From the NCBI RefSeq assembly GCF_014822185.1, contig NZ_QVLR01000056.1, positions 186,001 to 250,000 of the forward strand: a DNA stretch of 64,000 nucleotides, written 5' to 3'. A program made the position numbers and the translations under genes. The notes under the pieces were generated by a model. That model was not told the origin of the DNA and made no database searches. It saw nothing but the letters and a program-made list of their open reading frames with translations. Origin of the DNA: Azoarcus sp. Aa7 (GTDB taxonomy: Bacteria; Pseudomonadota; Gammaproteobacteria; Burkholderiales; Rhodocyclaceae). Each line of letters opens with the position of its first letter. Within the stretch, counting starts at the first letter, position 1. Positions 50,934-60,736 of this stretch are shown piece after piece.

Positions 50934-52328
50934 TTACCAGACGTAATACATCAGCACCCACGGTGCGACCGCGGCTGCCGCCGCCGCGGCGAAGGCGAGC
51001 AGGGCGCCGAGCTTGCGCGCCCGCGGCGCCGTGCTGCGGCGGACGTGGATGGCCGCCAGGCCCAGGCTCGCCAGCGTCGCCGCGGCGAGCAGCGTGCCGC
51101 GCGCTTCGGGCAGCGCTGTGAGGATCACCCCTTCGGCCGTCAGCAGGGTCACCGTGAGACCGGAGAGCCCGAGGAACACCCCGGCACCGCCGAGCGGGAT
51201 CAGCGCATAGGCGAGCCGCAGGCGCGCGGCCGTGTCGCCGAGCAGGCCGGCGGCGGCGCGCAGCCACAGCGTGATCCAGCCGCCGAGCACCAGCGCCGTG
51301 ACGCCGATGTACGCGAGGATCATGATCCCGTCGAGCCACGTGAACACGTCGTTGGCCTCCGGGTAGTGCGTCAGCAACCACCACGGGATGTCGTCCGCGA
51401 GCAGCGCAAAGGCGTCGCGTTCGACCAGCCACTCCGCGGCGGCGAGTTTCGCGCGCACGAACCACGGCGAGGCCGACCACTGGAAGGCGCCGATCGCGGT
51501 GCCGATGATGCCGAACACCAGCAGGCGCACTTCCCAGCGGTCCGCGTCCTGCGTGTCGAGCTGCGCGACCTCGCTGCCGGGCACGCGCGCGGCGAGGCTC
51601 ACCGCGTCGCGATGCCCTGCGCAGCGCCCGCACATGTGGCAGTCGGCGGCGCTTTCCATGCGGCGGATGTCGACCAGCGGGGCGCAGTTGATCGGGATCA
51701 CCTTCTTGGTGCCGTGCGCCTCCCAGGCCGCGCGGTCGGTGCGGAAATGCACCGGCGCGAGTCGCGACAGCAGGCCGAACACGCCATTGACCGGGCACAG
51801 ATGGCGGCACCACACGCGCTTGCCGCGGCCGTAGACCAGGCCCACGGCCACCGCGGCGACGGTCGAGCCGCCCAGCACCAGCAGCGCCGCCTTGGGGTAC
51901 TCGTACACGCTCACGAGCTGGCCATACGCCGTCGTGCCGAGGAAGGCGACGAAGGGCCAGCCGCCCCACTTGATCCAGCGCGGCACCGGGCGGCCGAGGC
52001 CGAAGCGCGACACCTGCTCCGAGACGAAGCCCTCCGGGCACATCACGCCGCACCACACGCGCCCCATCAGCATCATCGACACCAGCACGAAGGGCCACCA
52101 GATGCCCCAGAACGCGAACTGCGCGAACAGCGTCAGGTTGTTCCACAGGCGCGCGTCCGAGTCCGGCAGCGGCAGGAAGGCGGGCGTGATGACGAGGAAC
52201 AGGTAGGCCCCGAGGATCGCCCACTGCACGCCGAGGATCCAGCCGCGGTGGCGGCGCATCATCTCGCCCACGAGGGCGAGGCGCGGGCGGGCGGGTGCGG
52301 CGGAGGCAGGGGCCGCGCAGGTGTTCAT
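50934..52328 (-). CDS. ftrD: Polyferredoxin-type membrane protein (FtrD/NapH-like)
   Basis: A 464-residue protein with about ten TM helices and NapH-like Cys motifs: WCGVMCPEG, WCRHLCPVNG, and ADCHMCGRCAGH. FtrD accepts electrons released when FtrB oxidises Fe2+, or feeds them back, in the FtrABCD ferrous iron uptake system. The second half adds several more TM helices. Its ATG overlaps the ftrC stop by 4 bases. Confidence 0.86.
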   Translation of the reverse strand: MNTCAAPASAAPARPRLALVGEMMRRHRGWILGVQWAILGAYLFLVITPAFLPLPDSDARLWNNLTLFAQFAFWGIWWPFVLVSMMLMGRVWCGVMCPEGFVSEQVSRFGLGRPVPRWIKWGGWPFVAFLGTTAYGQLVSVYEYPKAALLVLGGSTVAAVAVGLVYGRGKRVWCRHLCPVNGVFGLLSRLAPVHFRTDRAAWEAHGTKKVIPINCAPLVDIRRMESAADCHMCGRCAGHRDAVSLAARVPGSEVAQLDTQDADRWEVRLLVFGIIGTAIGAFQWSASPWFVRAKLAAAEWLVERDAFALLADDIPWWLLTHYPEANDVFTWLDGIMILAYIGVTALVLGGWITLWLRAAAGLLGDTAARLRLAYALIPLGGAGVFLGLSGLTVTLLTAEGVILTALPEARGTLLAAATLASLGLAAIHVRRSTAPRARKLGALLAFAAAAAAAVAPWVLMYYVW

Positions 52329-53143
52329 GCCGCGGACCGCCGCTGCACGCGCCCGAGCAGGGCGACCAGCCCCCAGTAGCCCAGCCACGCGATCAGCACC
52401 ATCAGCGAGGGCTGCGCGCGGTAGCCGGCGAAGGCTGCGGCGATGCCGCCCGCGGTGCTGCCGTCGTCGAGCAGCGCCGAGCTGTCCCACACCGGCTCGA
52501 TGAGCGGCGGCAGCCACTCCATGTCGATCAGGCGCTCTACGCCCGACACCAGCAGCGCCGCGGCGAGCAGCAACAGCACGATCTCGCTCGTGCGGAAGAA
52601 CAAGCGCCCCGGCAGCCAGCGCGCGCCCGACAGGATCACCCACGCGGTCGCGAGCGCCAGCGCGAAGCCGATGCCCGCGCCGGCGAACAGGCGTGCGAGC
52701 GTTTCGCCGGACTGCTCCATCGCCAGTCCGTACAGGAACAGCACCGTTTCCGCCCCCTCGCGGCCGACCGCGATCGCCGCGAGCATGGCGACCGACGTCC
52801 CGCCGGCGGATCTGGCCGCGCGTGTGAGACCCGCCTCGAGCTCGCGCTTCATGTGGCGTCCGTGCGCGCGCATCCACAGCACCATGTGCGTGATCAGGCC
52901 GGCGGCGGCGAACACGATGGCGGTCTGGAACAGGTCCAGCGCGTCGGCCGCGAGCCAGCCGTGCACGCCCAGCATCGTCAGCGCGAGGAAGCCCGCGAGC
53001 GCGAGGCCGCCACCGACTCCCGCCCACAGGTGATGCACGCCGATCCGGGTATCGCCACGGTCGCGGATCCACGCGAGCAGGATGCTGATGATCAGGATCG
53101 CCTCGACGCTCTCGCGCCACACGATGAATAGTGCGTTGCCCAT
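52325..53143 (-). CDS. ftrC: FTR1-family iron permease (FtrC/EfeU-like)
   Basis: A 272-residue permease with seven TM helices and both iron-binding REXXE motifs: R10-E14 (RESVEA) and R128-E132 (REGAE). It moves oxidised iron through the inner membrane. It starts 22 bases after the ftrB stop and overlaps ftrD, an unmistakable operon. Confidence 0.93.
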   Translation of the reverse strand: MGNALFIVWRESVEAILIISILLAWIRDRGDTRIGVHHLWAGVGGGLALAGFLALTMLGVHGWLAADALDLFQTAIVFAAAGLITHMVLWMRAHGRHMKRELEAGLTRAARSAGGTSVAMLAAIAVGREGAETVLFLYGLAMEQSGETLARLFAGAGIGFALALATAWVILSGARWLPGRLFFRTSEIVLLLLAAALLVSGVERLIDMEWLPPLIEPVWDSSALLDDGSTAGGIAAAFAGYRAQPSLMVLIAWLGYWGLVALLGRVQRRSAA

Positions 53144-53164
53144 GCTGCCAGCCTCCGGAAGACC

Positions 53165-53506
53165 TTACTTCGCGACGAAACGGCCCTTCGCCGTGTCGGG
53201 GTGGAACTCGCCGAAGAAGGGATAGGTGCCCGGCTTCAGCGGAGGAAAGATGGTGCTGCGGGTCACGCCCGGCCCCACCACCAGCTCCTTGAACGGCGTG
53301 CTCGTCTCGAACTCTTCGGGGCCGATGTTGCGGTTCGTCAGCTGCAGGCGGAAGCGCGTGTTGGCGGGCACTTCGATCGTCTCGGGCGTGAAGCGGCCGT
53401 TCTCCGCGACGACCTCGAAGGTCGGCATGTCGGCGCGCGCAACGGCAGGTGCCGTGACGAGGGGAAGGCCGAGGACGGAGGCGATCAGGCTGGCTGGAAT
53501 CTTCAT
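53165..53506 (-). CDS. ftrB: Cupredoxin-domain protein (FtrB-like)
   Basis: A 113-residue periplasmic protein, signal peptide to about AVARAD, then a cupredoxin-like domain (FTPETIEVPANTRFRLQLTN, KPGTYPFFGEFHPDTAKGRF). In FtrABCD it is the putative ferroxidase that feeds FtrC. The usual copper Cys/Met pair is not evident; HP near the C terminus is the only likely ligand stretch. ATG 53506. Confidence 0.82.
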   Translation of the reverse strand: MKIPASLIASVLGLPLVTAPAVARADMPTFEVVAENGRFTPETIEVPANTRFRLQLTNRNIGPEEFETSTPFKELVVGPGVTRSTIFPPLKPGTYPFFGEFHPDTAKGRFVAK

Positions 53507-53534
53507 GGCTGGCGGGGTCTCACCGTGGAAATGC

Positions 53535-53567
53535 AAAAAGCCCCGCCCGGCGGAAAGCCGGGCAGGG
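53535..53567 (-). terminator. Intrinsic terminator between the porin gene and ftrB
   Basis: On the minus strand CCCTGCCCGGC pairs with GCCGGGCGGGG around loop TTTCC, followed by CTTTTTG. It lies between the end of the porin gene (53586) and ftrB start (53506), so it probably lowers or blocks read-through from ftrA-porin into ftrBCD. Confidence 0.8.
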
Positions 53568-53585
53568 CGGCAGGAGCGTTGGCGC

Positions 53586-55097
53586 TCAGAACGCATACAG
53601 GGCGCGCACCCCGAAGGCGGTCATGTTCTTCGCGTCGCGGTTCGCCGCGGCGCGGCGCACGTACTGCAGGTCGGGCGTCAGCGACAGCTGGTCGTTCAGG
53701 TGCCAGCGGTAGTACAGCTCGGCGACCTGTTCGGCCCCGCTCGGTGTGTAGCCGAAGAGGAAGTTGCCGTCGCCGTCCTGCAGGTCGGCGGCTTCGCGGC
53801 GGAAGTCCTTGCTCGCGCGCAACCAGCCCCACGCGAGGCCGAGGCTATCGGCACCGCGGCCCCATGCATCGCCGGTGAGTTCGCCGCCGACCGTGACGGC
53901 GCGATCGAACGCGGCCTTCCCCGAGGTCGCCTGGCCGTAGCGTGCGAACAGCGTCACGTCCTCATGCACGCGCTGGTCGACGCTCGCGCCCCAGCCGCTC
54001 GCCGTGTCGCGCGAACCGTCGAAGCCCTCGTACTGGCCGTTGCGCCAGGCATACAGGCGGTAGTTGCCGTCGAAGCCGTAGTTCTTGCGCCCATATTCGA
54101 GTTGGCCGATGACGAAGGGCTTGTCGAAGCTGCGGCCGAACTGTGCGCCTTCGCCGGCGCCGAAGGCCGCGAGCGAGACCTGCCACCAGTCCGGTTTGTC
54201 CATCTCGTTGCGGTACGCGAGGCGCACGCCCGGGGTGAAGCCGTAGCTGTCGGCGCCGATCGCCCCGCCCGAGTCGAGCATCGGGTTATGCACGAAGACG
54301 TTGTTGAGGAACTTCTCCGCCTCGTTGTCGGCGATCGCGTTCTGGTCGAAGAACACGAAGGGATCCATTTTTCCGACGGTCAACTGCAGCTTGTGCGCAG
54401 CGTCCTCGCCGCCCGCGCCGAGCGGCGTCGTGAGCTGGTACCACGCCTGCGCGACGATCGCGTAGGTCTCCTCCGAGCCGCCGCCCGCCTGGAACGCGAG
54501 GCTGTTGAAGGCGCCGGTGAAGGTCGGATTCAGGCGCGTGAAGCTGTCGCCCTGACCCATGCGCAACTGGGTGTAGAACTCGCCCTTGCCCGCGCCGATG
54601 TCGCCGGCCGGCAACGTGATGCCGAGGTCGCCGCGCCACGACAGCTGCGATTCGCGCTCGCCGTTGTCGCGCGCGCGGCCGTTGATCTGCTGCGCCACCG
54701 CGGCGACGCTGCCCTCGAGCGCGATCCCTTCGAGCGCGCTCGCGAGGCGCGTCGGTGCGCCCATCGAGTTGGTCCGCTCCTCGACGGCCTTGAGCCGGAT
54801 CGCGAGTTCGGGTTCGCGCTCGCTGATCCGGTCGCTCTCGAGGCTCGCGGTCAGTTCCTGGTTCGCCTGCTCCAGGGCCTGCACGCGCTGCGCGAGGGCC
54901 GACGCCGGCGCCGCGGTACCCGCAGCGAGTTTCGCTTCAAGCTCGGTGTTGCTCTTCTCGAGCTTTTCGACGCGCTCGGCCAGGCGTTTCAGTTCGGCGA
55001 CGAGCTTGTCCTGCGCCGTCGGTGCCGCCTGGCTCGCGCACGACAGGCCCGCCACGGCGATGGCGATCGCCGTGCGGGCAATGCGTGCGGCCCTCAT
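53586..55097 (-). CDS. Outer-membrane porin with N-terminal coiled coil (OprB-like)
   Basis: A 503-residue outer-membrane protein: signal peptide (to SQAAP), a coiled coil (about residues 28-100: KLVAELKRLAERVEKLEKSN and following heptads), then a 16-strand-type barrel ending GVRALYAF. The barrel half has the KMDPFVFFDQNAIADNE and LTPDLQYV segments of OprB-type porins. Inserted between ftrA and ftrB and overlapping ftrA, so likely an iron-linked outer-membrane pore. Start ATG 55097 within the ftrA stop. Confidence 0.8.
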   Translation of the reverse strand: MRAARIARTAIAIAVAGLSCASQAAPTAQDKLVAELKRLAERVEKLEKSNTELEAKLAAGTAAPASALAQRVQALEQANQELTASLESDRISEREPELAIRLKAVEERTNSMGAPTRLASALEGIALEGSVAAVAQQINGRARDNGERESQLSWRGDLGITLPAGDIGAGKGEFYTQLRMGQGDSFTRLNPTFTGAFNSLAFQAGGGSEETYAIVAQAWYQLTTPLGAGGEDAAHKLQLTVGKMDPFVFFDQNAIADNEAEKFLNNVFVHNPMLDSGGAIGADSYGFTPGVRLAYRNEMDKPDWWQVSLAAFGAGEGAQFGRSFDKPFVIGQLEYGRKNYGFDGNYRLYAWRNGQYEGFDGSRDTASGWGASVDQRVHEDVTLFARYGQATSGKAAFDRAVTVGGELTGDAWGRGADSLGLAWGWLRASKDFRREAADLQDGDGNFLFGYTPSGAEQVAELYYRWHLNDQLSLTPDLQYVRRAAANRDAKNMTAFGVRALYAF

Positions 55098-55642
55098 CAG
55101 TAGCCGCCCTTCTTGCCGATGCCGGCGTAGGTGAATTCGTTCTCGACCTCGAAAGCCTTGAACCACGGGCGCACGCCGGTGGCGCGGTCGGTGTGGCGGC
55201 CGAAGTGGCTGCCGTGGCTCGCGCCCGGCGGCAGGATCGTGTACTTGACCTTGTACTTGCCCGGGCCGGCGAGCTTGATGTTATCGCCGTAGTGCGGGCC
55301 GTCGCTCGCGACCATGGGCATGAAGTCGCCGGCGAGCTTCCAGTCGCTGCCGACCTTGGCGATCTCGAACTTGATCGTCAGGTAGGGGATCCAGCTGCCT
55401 TCTTCGAAGCCGTTGGGGTTGTTCGCCAGCGCGCGGATATCGGCCTCGATGTGGACGTCCGTTTCGGATGCCTTCTTCATCATACCTTCCGGCTCCATGT
55501 CGATCGGCTGCAGGTAGACCGCGGCGATCTCCATGCCGTTGCGTTGCTGCGGGGCTCCGATCGGGTATTCGAGGGCCTGCGCGGAGAACGACAGGGCGGC
55601 GAAGGCGGCGATGAGAAGCGGGCGGAGCGGGAAGCGTTTCAT
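55097..55642 (-). CDS. ftrA: P19/Tp34-type periplasmic iron-binding protein (FtrA-like)
   Basis: A 181-residue secreted protein (signal to SFSAQAL) of the P19/Tp34 family, which binds Fe2+/Cu2+ at a dimer interface. The family motifs SWIPYLTIKFEIAKV and PGKYKVKYTILPP are clear, with the Met and His ligands in the AAVYLQPIDMEPEGMM and GSHFGRHTD segments. First gene of the iron operon; a Fur-like box lies 66-93 bases upstream. Confidence 0.9.
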   Translation of the reverse strand: MKRFPLRPLLIAAFAALSFSAQALEYPIGAPQQRNGMEIAAVYLQPIDMEPEGMMKKASETDVHIEADIRALANNPNGFEEGSWIPYLTIKFEIAKVGSDWKLAGDFMPMVASDGPHYGDNIKLAGPGKYKVKYTILPPGASHGSHFGRHTDRATGVRPWFKAFEVENEFTYAGIGKKGGY

Positions 55643-55707
55643 GGAGTGGCCTTGTGAAGTTGGCAACAGGATATGCAAGTCGGGTGGCGCGCAATCCATG
55701 CGCGCTA

Positions 55708-55735
55708 TTTGCGAATAATAACGAGAATGAGAACG
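55708..55735. promoter_or_regulatory. Fur-like box upstream of ftrA
   Basis: AT-rich stretch TTTGCGAATAATAACGAGAA followed by TGAGAACG, in surroundings of high G+C. It has the repeated AAT/GAGAA units of degenerate Fur boxes and sits where it would cover the ftrA promoter. Identified by eye only. Confidence 0.6.
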
Positions 55736-55774
55736 AGTCGCAATGCAAAAGTTGTCGGGTGTTTCACATCCGCA

Positions 55775-56176
55775 TCAACCGAGCACACAGGCTGCCTCCT
55801 TCAGGCGGATGGCGCCGACCGCCCGGTAGCTGCGGGACACGGTCCCCTTGATGCGCACGCGCTGTCCCTTCCTCATGTTCAACAGGTCGCCGCAGCCGTG
55901 GTTGGCGCCGAGGATGACGGTGACGCGCAGGCCGTCGTCGGCGGTGATCTCGAATTCATCCTTGCCGTACACCTGATTGACGGTGCCTGCACCGGCGAAG
56001 GGTTGGTCGGTGCAGGCTTTCTCTGCGGTAGCGTCGAGAAAGTAGGCGGTGTTGGCCTTGTCGCGGTTGAGTTCGTCGAAACCCGCTTTCGAACACGTGA
56101 CTGCGCTCGATGTGGCGGGGGCGAGGAGCAGGCCGGTGGCGATCAAACCCAAGCGGGCAAAGTGGGGGCGTAGCAT
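55775..56176 (-). CDS. Small secreted protein, OB-fold-like, unknown function
   Basis: A 133-residue protein with signal peptide (to SSAVT) and four mature cysteines (TCSKAG, KACTDQ, HGCGDL, AACVLG) that could form two disulfides. The stretch VILGANHGCGDLL, MRKGQRVRIKGTVSRSYR looks like a small five-strand OB fold. It is the last gene of the cytochrome operon, starting 38 bases after the oxidoreductase stop. I do not recognise the family. Confidence 0.65.
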   Translation of the reverse strand: MLRPHFARLGLIATGLLLAPATSSAVTCSKAGFDELNRDKANTAYFLDATAEKACTDQPFAGAGTVNQVYGKDEFEITADDGLRVTVILGANHGCGDLLNMRKGQRVRIKGTVSRSYRAVGAIRLKEAACVLG

Positions 56177-56214
56177 GTTTTGTTTCCTTTTCCTGTTCGA
56201 TTCGTGGGGCGGGG

Positions 56215-57512
<1,298 letters not shown>

Positions 57513-57516
<4 letters not shown>

Positions 57517-59042
57517 CGCCGCTCCCCTCGCTGCGTGGCGGCAGGCGGGAGCGGGGCCGGGCGGCCGCGCGGTGCGGTGCGGTTCAGCTCGCCGCAGTCG
57601 GGAATCCAGAAGCTGCGCTCCTCGGGCGCCGTACCGGTGCCGCGGCAGTGCCTGCGCGCCGCGTCGTCGCTGATCTTGCGCCAGGCGTCCGCGAGGTGGC
57701 AACGCTCGCATTTGCGCTCGAAGCTGTCCAAGTGCACGTCGTCGTACTTGTGGCACGCGTAGCATGCCTTGTCGGCCTTGGTCCGATACGGTCCGTCCTG
57801 GTGGCAGGCAGCGCAGCGCACCATGCGGTGGCGGCCACTCACGGCGAATTCGGTGTCGCGGTCGTGATCGAAGGTGATCGTGCGGAAGCCGGCCTCGACG
57901 TGGCAGGTCTCGCAGCGTCGGCCGAACTGGCCGCGGTGGCCGCGTTCGCGGTCGTCGCGCTCGTGGCAGCCGACGCAGGCGAGCGGGGGCTTGGCGCGCA
58001 GCCCCGGGTCCTGGTGGCAGCTTTCGCATTTCACCGTGCGGTGCTTGTCGCGCAGCCGGAAGCGGGTGTTGAGGTCGTGGTCGAAGCGCCCGCTCCGCCA
58101 GCCATCCTCGGTGTGGCAGCTTGCACACTTGTCGCCGAGCACACCCTTGTGTGTGTCGTCCGTGCGATGGCAGGCGACGCACTGCGTGGCGGGTTTTTCA
58201 TTGTAGAGCGGCGCGCGGTGGCAGCTCATGCACTCGAGCGGGCGATGACGGCCGAGCAACGGGTAGCCAGTGTCGCGCTCGTGGCGGAAGGGGCTCGCCT
58301 TCCACTGCTGCTCGTTGTGGCAGCTTTCGCAGCGCGGGCCGTTATGACCCTTGTGCGCATCGTTGCCGCGATGGCAGGAGACGCAGTCGCGCGGCGTGCC
58401 GGCGTAGCGTTCCTCGACATGGCATTCGGCGCAGGCAACACGGGCATGGCGGAACAGCAGCGCGAAGCGCGTCTTGCCGTGGTCGAAGCGGGTGTCCTGC
58501 CAGGTGTCCTCGTTGTGGCAGTTGTCGCAGCGCGTGCCCAGGCCACTCTTGTGCTTGTCGTTGCCGCGGTGACAACTGTGGCAGTCGGAAGGCGTTTCGC
58601 GATGCTTCCGGCCGGCACGGTGGCAGCCCGAGCACTTCGCCTGGCGGTGGTCGCCGCGCAGCGCGAAATCGGTGAGGCGGTGGTCGAACTCGCGTTCGTC
58701 GAGAACGACGACCTTGGCGTCCCGTCCCTTGTGATCGGTGTGACAGTTGCGGCACTGCTCTTTGGGGATGCGGCCGTGATAGCCGGTGCCGCCGCGCACG
58801 TCGGCGGCGATCTCCTTGTGGCAGTCGAGGCAGCGCCCGTGCTGGGCACTGGGCTCGAAGCGCGCATGGCAGCGGCCGCATTCCATTTCGATCTTCGCAT
58901 GCTTCCCGATTACCTGGCCGGGCATCACGACGGCTTCCAGGGTTTGGGCGTGTAGCGGGAGCACGAATAGCAGGAAGGTGAAGGCGAGAACGACCGATGC
59001 GACCGTGCCGAAGCGTCTAGTACGCGTGCACGGCAACGACAT
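57513..59042 (-). CDS. 18-haem cytochrome c
   Basis: A 509-residue secreted cytochrome (signal to PLHAQ) with 18 CxxCH motifs at residues 55, 71, 97, 137, 154, 172, 204, 220, 238, 271, 288, 306, 339, 356, 377, 410, 427 and 445. They group into six modules of three haems, each about 67 residues, linked by FDH...F.L...H repeats. It should lie in the periplasm as an elongated electron wire. The last 60 residues have no haem. Overlaps the flanking genes (4 bases with the oxidoreductase, 26 with the cytochrome b). Confidence 0.92.
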
Positions 59043-59895
59043 GGACCACGCTGGTGAGGATGAGCAGGTACAGGAACGGAATGTGCACCACGTGCCACAG
59101 CGAGAAGAGACGTTCGTAGGTGGCGAACTGGGCGGTCCGTTGGGCAGCGATCAGGGCCGCGTCGGCGGTGCGCAGCAGGCCGGCCAGTTCGCTCGCGTGC
59201 ATGTCGGAGTGTGCGTCGAAGCGGCCGCCGAGGGCGGCGCGCACGCGGCGTCCGGCGTGTGCCCGCTGCCAGCCGAGCGCGAGGAAATGCACGATCCGCT
59301 CGCCGCGCCCCCGGGGCTCGCGCGTGGCGAGTTCGGAGAAGCGCGCGAATTCGTGCTGCACGGCGGGATGGTGGCCGAGTAGCGGTCCCAGTGACCGCGT
59401 GTGGCGATCGAATTCCGCCTGCATCTCCTGCAGCGTCGCACGGCTGCCGGAAAGGCCGCGGTGCACGCGCCGGTAGAAGAATCGGCCGACGGCGCCGCTG
59501 GCAGCGACGAGCAGCGTGCTGCCGAGCGCGACGCCGCCATTGAACGAGCCGATGCGGAAGGTCGAGTGAAACAGCACCAGAACGGGGCCGAGGATGCCGG
59601 CCGCGATATGGAACAGGAACCACGCCCGCATGGTGCCCGCGCCGCGCAGGCTTCTCGCGCGCTTGCGCAGCGAGTAGGGAAGCAACAGCAGCATCAGCAC
59701 GCCGCCGACGAGCCCGAGGTTGTAGCCGAGATCGTCGTCGGCCGAGTACGGCCGGTTGGACCAGACATAGGCGGCAGTAAAAAGCACCGTGGCAAGCACG
59801 GCAATGATTGCGCCGCGACGCGCGAGCGCGTGCATGGTCGCGCCCGGCGCGAGGCGGGGGAGCTGGCGGGAGGCGGCGAGGACAGTCGAAGTCAT
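59017..59895 (-). CDS. Di-haem membrane cytochrome b-like protein
   Basis: A 292-residue membrane protein with about five helices. Two helices carry histidine pairs 14 residues apart, H96/H110 and H271/H285, the pattern that holds two stacked b haems across a membrane. The central loop (about 150-250) is soluble and rich in Arg and His. It resembles ferric-reductase-like or cytochrome b-type electron carriers. First gene of the minus-strand operon; it should connect cytoplasmic or quinol electrons with the 18-haem cytochrome. Confidence 0.78.
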   Translation of the reverse strand: MTSTVLAASRQLPRLAPGATMHALARRGAIIAVLATVLFTAAYVWSNRPYSADDDLGYNLGLVGGVLMLLLLPYSLRKRARSLRGAGTMRAWFLFHIAAGILGPVLVLFHSTFRIGSFNGGVALGSTLLVAASGAVGRFFYRRVHRGLSGSRATLQEMQAEFDRHTRSLGPLLGHHPAVQHEFARFSELATREPRGRGERIVHFLALGWQRAHAGRRVRAALGGRFDAHSDMHASELAGLLRTADAALIAAQRTAQFATYERLFSLWHVVHIPFLYLLILTSVVHVVAVHAY

Positions 59896-60032
59896 CGTTG
59901 CAGTCGTCGTATGCAGGTGGTTGACATGGCCATAAGGTCTATGAGAAATTGAAACACAAATGAGAATCATACGCAATTGCATTTAAGCGATTCGCAATTT
60001 CAGTTCAAGAAAAACGCCAAAGGGATGGACTC
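59896..60032. promoter_or_regulatory. Divergent cytochrome promoter region with a Fur-like box
   Basis: A 137-base region between the two divergent cytochrome operons. The segment 59958-59990 (AAATGAGAATCATACGCAAT, TGCATTTAAG) is strongly AT-rich and contains TGAGAATCAT, close to half a Fur box, with ATACGCAAT as the second half. A single site here could control both operons in response to iron. Confidence 0.6.
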
Positions 60033-60683
60033 ATGGATGTAAGGAATCGCTTCGTCGCGTCGCTCGCCGCGATCTCGTTGCTGTACGCCGGTTCGGCATG
60101 GGCAGGCGCCATCACGGGCTCGGCGCACGACTTCTCCGGATCGAACTGGTCCGGCGGCAAGATCTGCGTGGCGTGCCACGCCCCGCACAAGTCGGATACG
60201 ACCGTGTCCGATGCGCCGCTATGGAATCACACCCATTCGAGCGCGACCTACACCCTGTACAGCAGCGCCACCCTCAAGGCGACGATCTCGCAGCCGGGCG
60301 GAAACTCGAAGCTGTGCCTGTCCTGCCATGACGGCACCATCGCGGTGGACAGCTTCGGCGGCGCCACCGGCACGACCATGGTGACCAGCGGCAACCTCGG
60401 CACGGACCTGAAGAAGTCTCACCCGATCGGCTTCACGTACGACACAGCGCTGGTGACGGCCAACGGTTCGCTCCACGATCCGGAGACGAAGACGGTGACC
60501 ATCGGTTCGGGCACGCAAACCCGGAGCGGCACGCTGAAGAGCGTGCTGCTCTACAACGGCAAGATGGAGTGCGGCTCGTGCCACGACGTGCATAACACCT
60601 TCACCGTCGGTGCCACCGGCAGTGGCCTGGTCAAGCTGGACCAGGCCGGCAGCAAGATCTGCCTGACCTGCCACGACAAGTGA
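60033..60683 (+). CDS. Tetrahaem cytochrome c, secreted
   Basis: A 216-residue protein with signal peptide (to GSAWAG) and four CxxCH sites (CVACH, CLSCH, CGSCH, CLTCH). The APHKSD and WNHTHSSATYTLYSS segments resemble the doubled-CXXCH cytochrome type found in extracellular electron-transfer clusters. ATG 60033; AAAGGGATGG-like sequence near 60017 is the only candidate ribosome site. First gene of the plus-strand operon. Confidence 0.88.
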   Translation: MDVRNRFVASLAAISLLYAGSAWAGAITGSAHDFSGSNWSGGKICVACHAPHKSDTTVSDAPLWNHTHSSATYTLYSSATLKATISQPGGNSKLCLSCHDGTIAVDSFGGATGTTMVTSGNLGTDLKKSHPIGFTYDTALVTANGSLHDPETKTVTIGSGTQTRSGTLKSVLLYNGKMECGSCHDVHNTFTVGATGSGLVKLDQAGSKICLTCHDK

Positions 60684-60736
60684 CCGCAGTGCCGCCAGCC
60701 CGTCCGGTACCTCCCTTCCGTCTGGTTGCCACCGCC

